A stretch of DNA of 6,109 bases from Streptosporangiaceae bacterium (GTDB lineage Bacteria > Actinomycetota > Actinomycetes > Streptosporangiales > Streptosporangiaceae): the NCBI GenBank assembly GCA_030045295.1, contig JASIGD010000421.1, positions 1-6,109 of the forward strand. The letters are read 5' to 3'. The notes beneath the pieces were generated by a model. That model saw only the letters and a list, made by a program, of their open reading frames with translations, did not search any database and was not told the DNA's origin. Positions 5,977 through 6,109 of this stretch are shown one piece after another (position 1 is the stretch's first letter; each line of letters opens with the position of its first letter). The position numbers were made by a program, and so were the translations under genes.

Positions 5977-6109
5977 GTGCAGCACCTCCAGTTCGCATCG
6001 TCAGCCAGATGGTGTGCCGCTGGCCATCGGTTGTTACATCCATCGCGTCGACCATGTTGCGGATGAGGAACAAGCCCCAGCCGCGCGGGCTCTGGCCGCC
6101 GTCAAGCTT
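5960..6109 (-). CDS. Anti-sigma factor serine/threonine kinase (RsbW/SpoIIAB-like), C-terminal 49 aa
   Basis: Only the last 49 residues are in the window; the N-terminal part is beyond the right edge. They begin KLDGGQSPRGWGLFLIRNMV and continue DAMDVTTDGQRHTIWLTMRT. This is the G2-box region (G-x-G-L followed by a hydrophobic helix with 'R..D/V') and the last beta-strand of a GHKL/HATPase_c_2 domain, as found in RsbW, SpoIIAB and the many actinobacterial ATP-binding anti-sigma kinases. Such kinases bind a sigma factor and phosphorylate STAS antagonists on a serine. The TGA at 5962-5960 lies inside the following STAS gene, a 17-bp overlap typical of coupled partner-switching genes. The rest of the kinase, including the N-box, and the operon promoter must lie to the right. 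The frame and family are clear, but whether the protein is fused to another domain cannot be seen. Confidence 0.85.
   Translation of the reverse strand, partial: KLDGGQSPRGWGLFLIRNMVDAMDVTTDGQRHTIWLTMRTGGAAHGEHV
5985..5989 (-). promoter_or_regulatory. Ribosome binding site of the first STAS gene, inside the kinase gene
   Basis: GGAGG on the minus strand, eight bases before ATG 5976-5974. It decides the start among three candidates (GTG 5985, ATG 5976, ATG 5967) and sits within the kinase reading frame, which suggests translational coupling. Confidence 0.75.

Noticed and set aside
6104..6109. HindIII site at the right edge as a biological boundary
   Set aside because: It may reflect a cloned fragment end, but the kinase frame reads straight to the edge, so it marks no gene boundary.

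Overview
This is chromosomal-looking DNA from a high-GC actinobacterium. Coding frames have strong G/C third positions, Shine-Dalgarno sites are of the AGGAGG type, and the gene families are typical of filamentous or soil actinomycetes: minimal zincin-type peptidase, PspA, a bacterial G1 peptidase, and an RsbW/STAS partner-switching module. I cannot name the genus. The window has no RNA gene, CRISPR array or mobile element that I can support. It ends on a HindIII recognition sequence (AAGCTT).

Left part (1-846, minus strand): the N-terminal 72 codons of a zincin-like metallopeptidase, running off the left edge, lie downstream of a 190-aa protein that joins a degenerate J-domain (no HPD) to one PASTA domain. 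A 189-bp divergent spacer separates these from the plus-strand gene for a PspA/IM30 membrane-stress protein (1036-1764). Two small hairpins follow it. Then comes a strikingly AT-rich leader with several palindromes in front of a secreted G1-family (glutamic) peptidase (1999-2790).

Right part (2842-6109, minus strand): five genes read leftward with gaps of 45 bp or less, very likely one operon. In transcription order they are the C-terminus of an RsbW/SpoIIAB-type anti-sigma serine kinase (cut by the window edge), two paralogous STAS-domain anti-sigma-factor antagonists, a 278-aa protein of unknown function, and a 496-aa FAD-dependent oxidoreductase of the phytoene-desaturase/PYROXD2 type (COG1233). 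The first three form a partner-switching cassette: the kinase would phosphorylate the conserved serine of the STAS proteins and thereby choose between holding a sigma factor (or other target) and releasing it. Its linkage to an uncharacterised protein and an FAD enzyme suggests that the switch and an oxidative or lipid-related function are co-expressed; this is inference.

The most interesting parts are this regulatory-plus-redox operon, including the different switch motifs of its two STAS proteins (NSTG versus NSGG), the HPD-less J-PASTA fusion, and the palindrome-rich AT island before the G1 peptidase.
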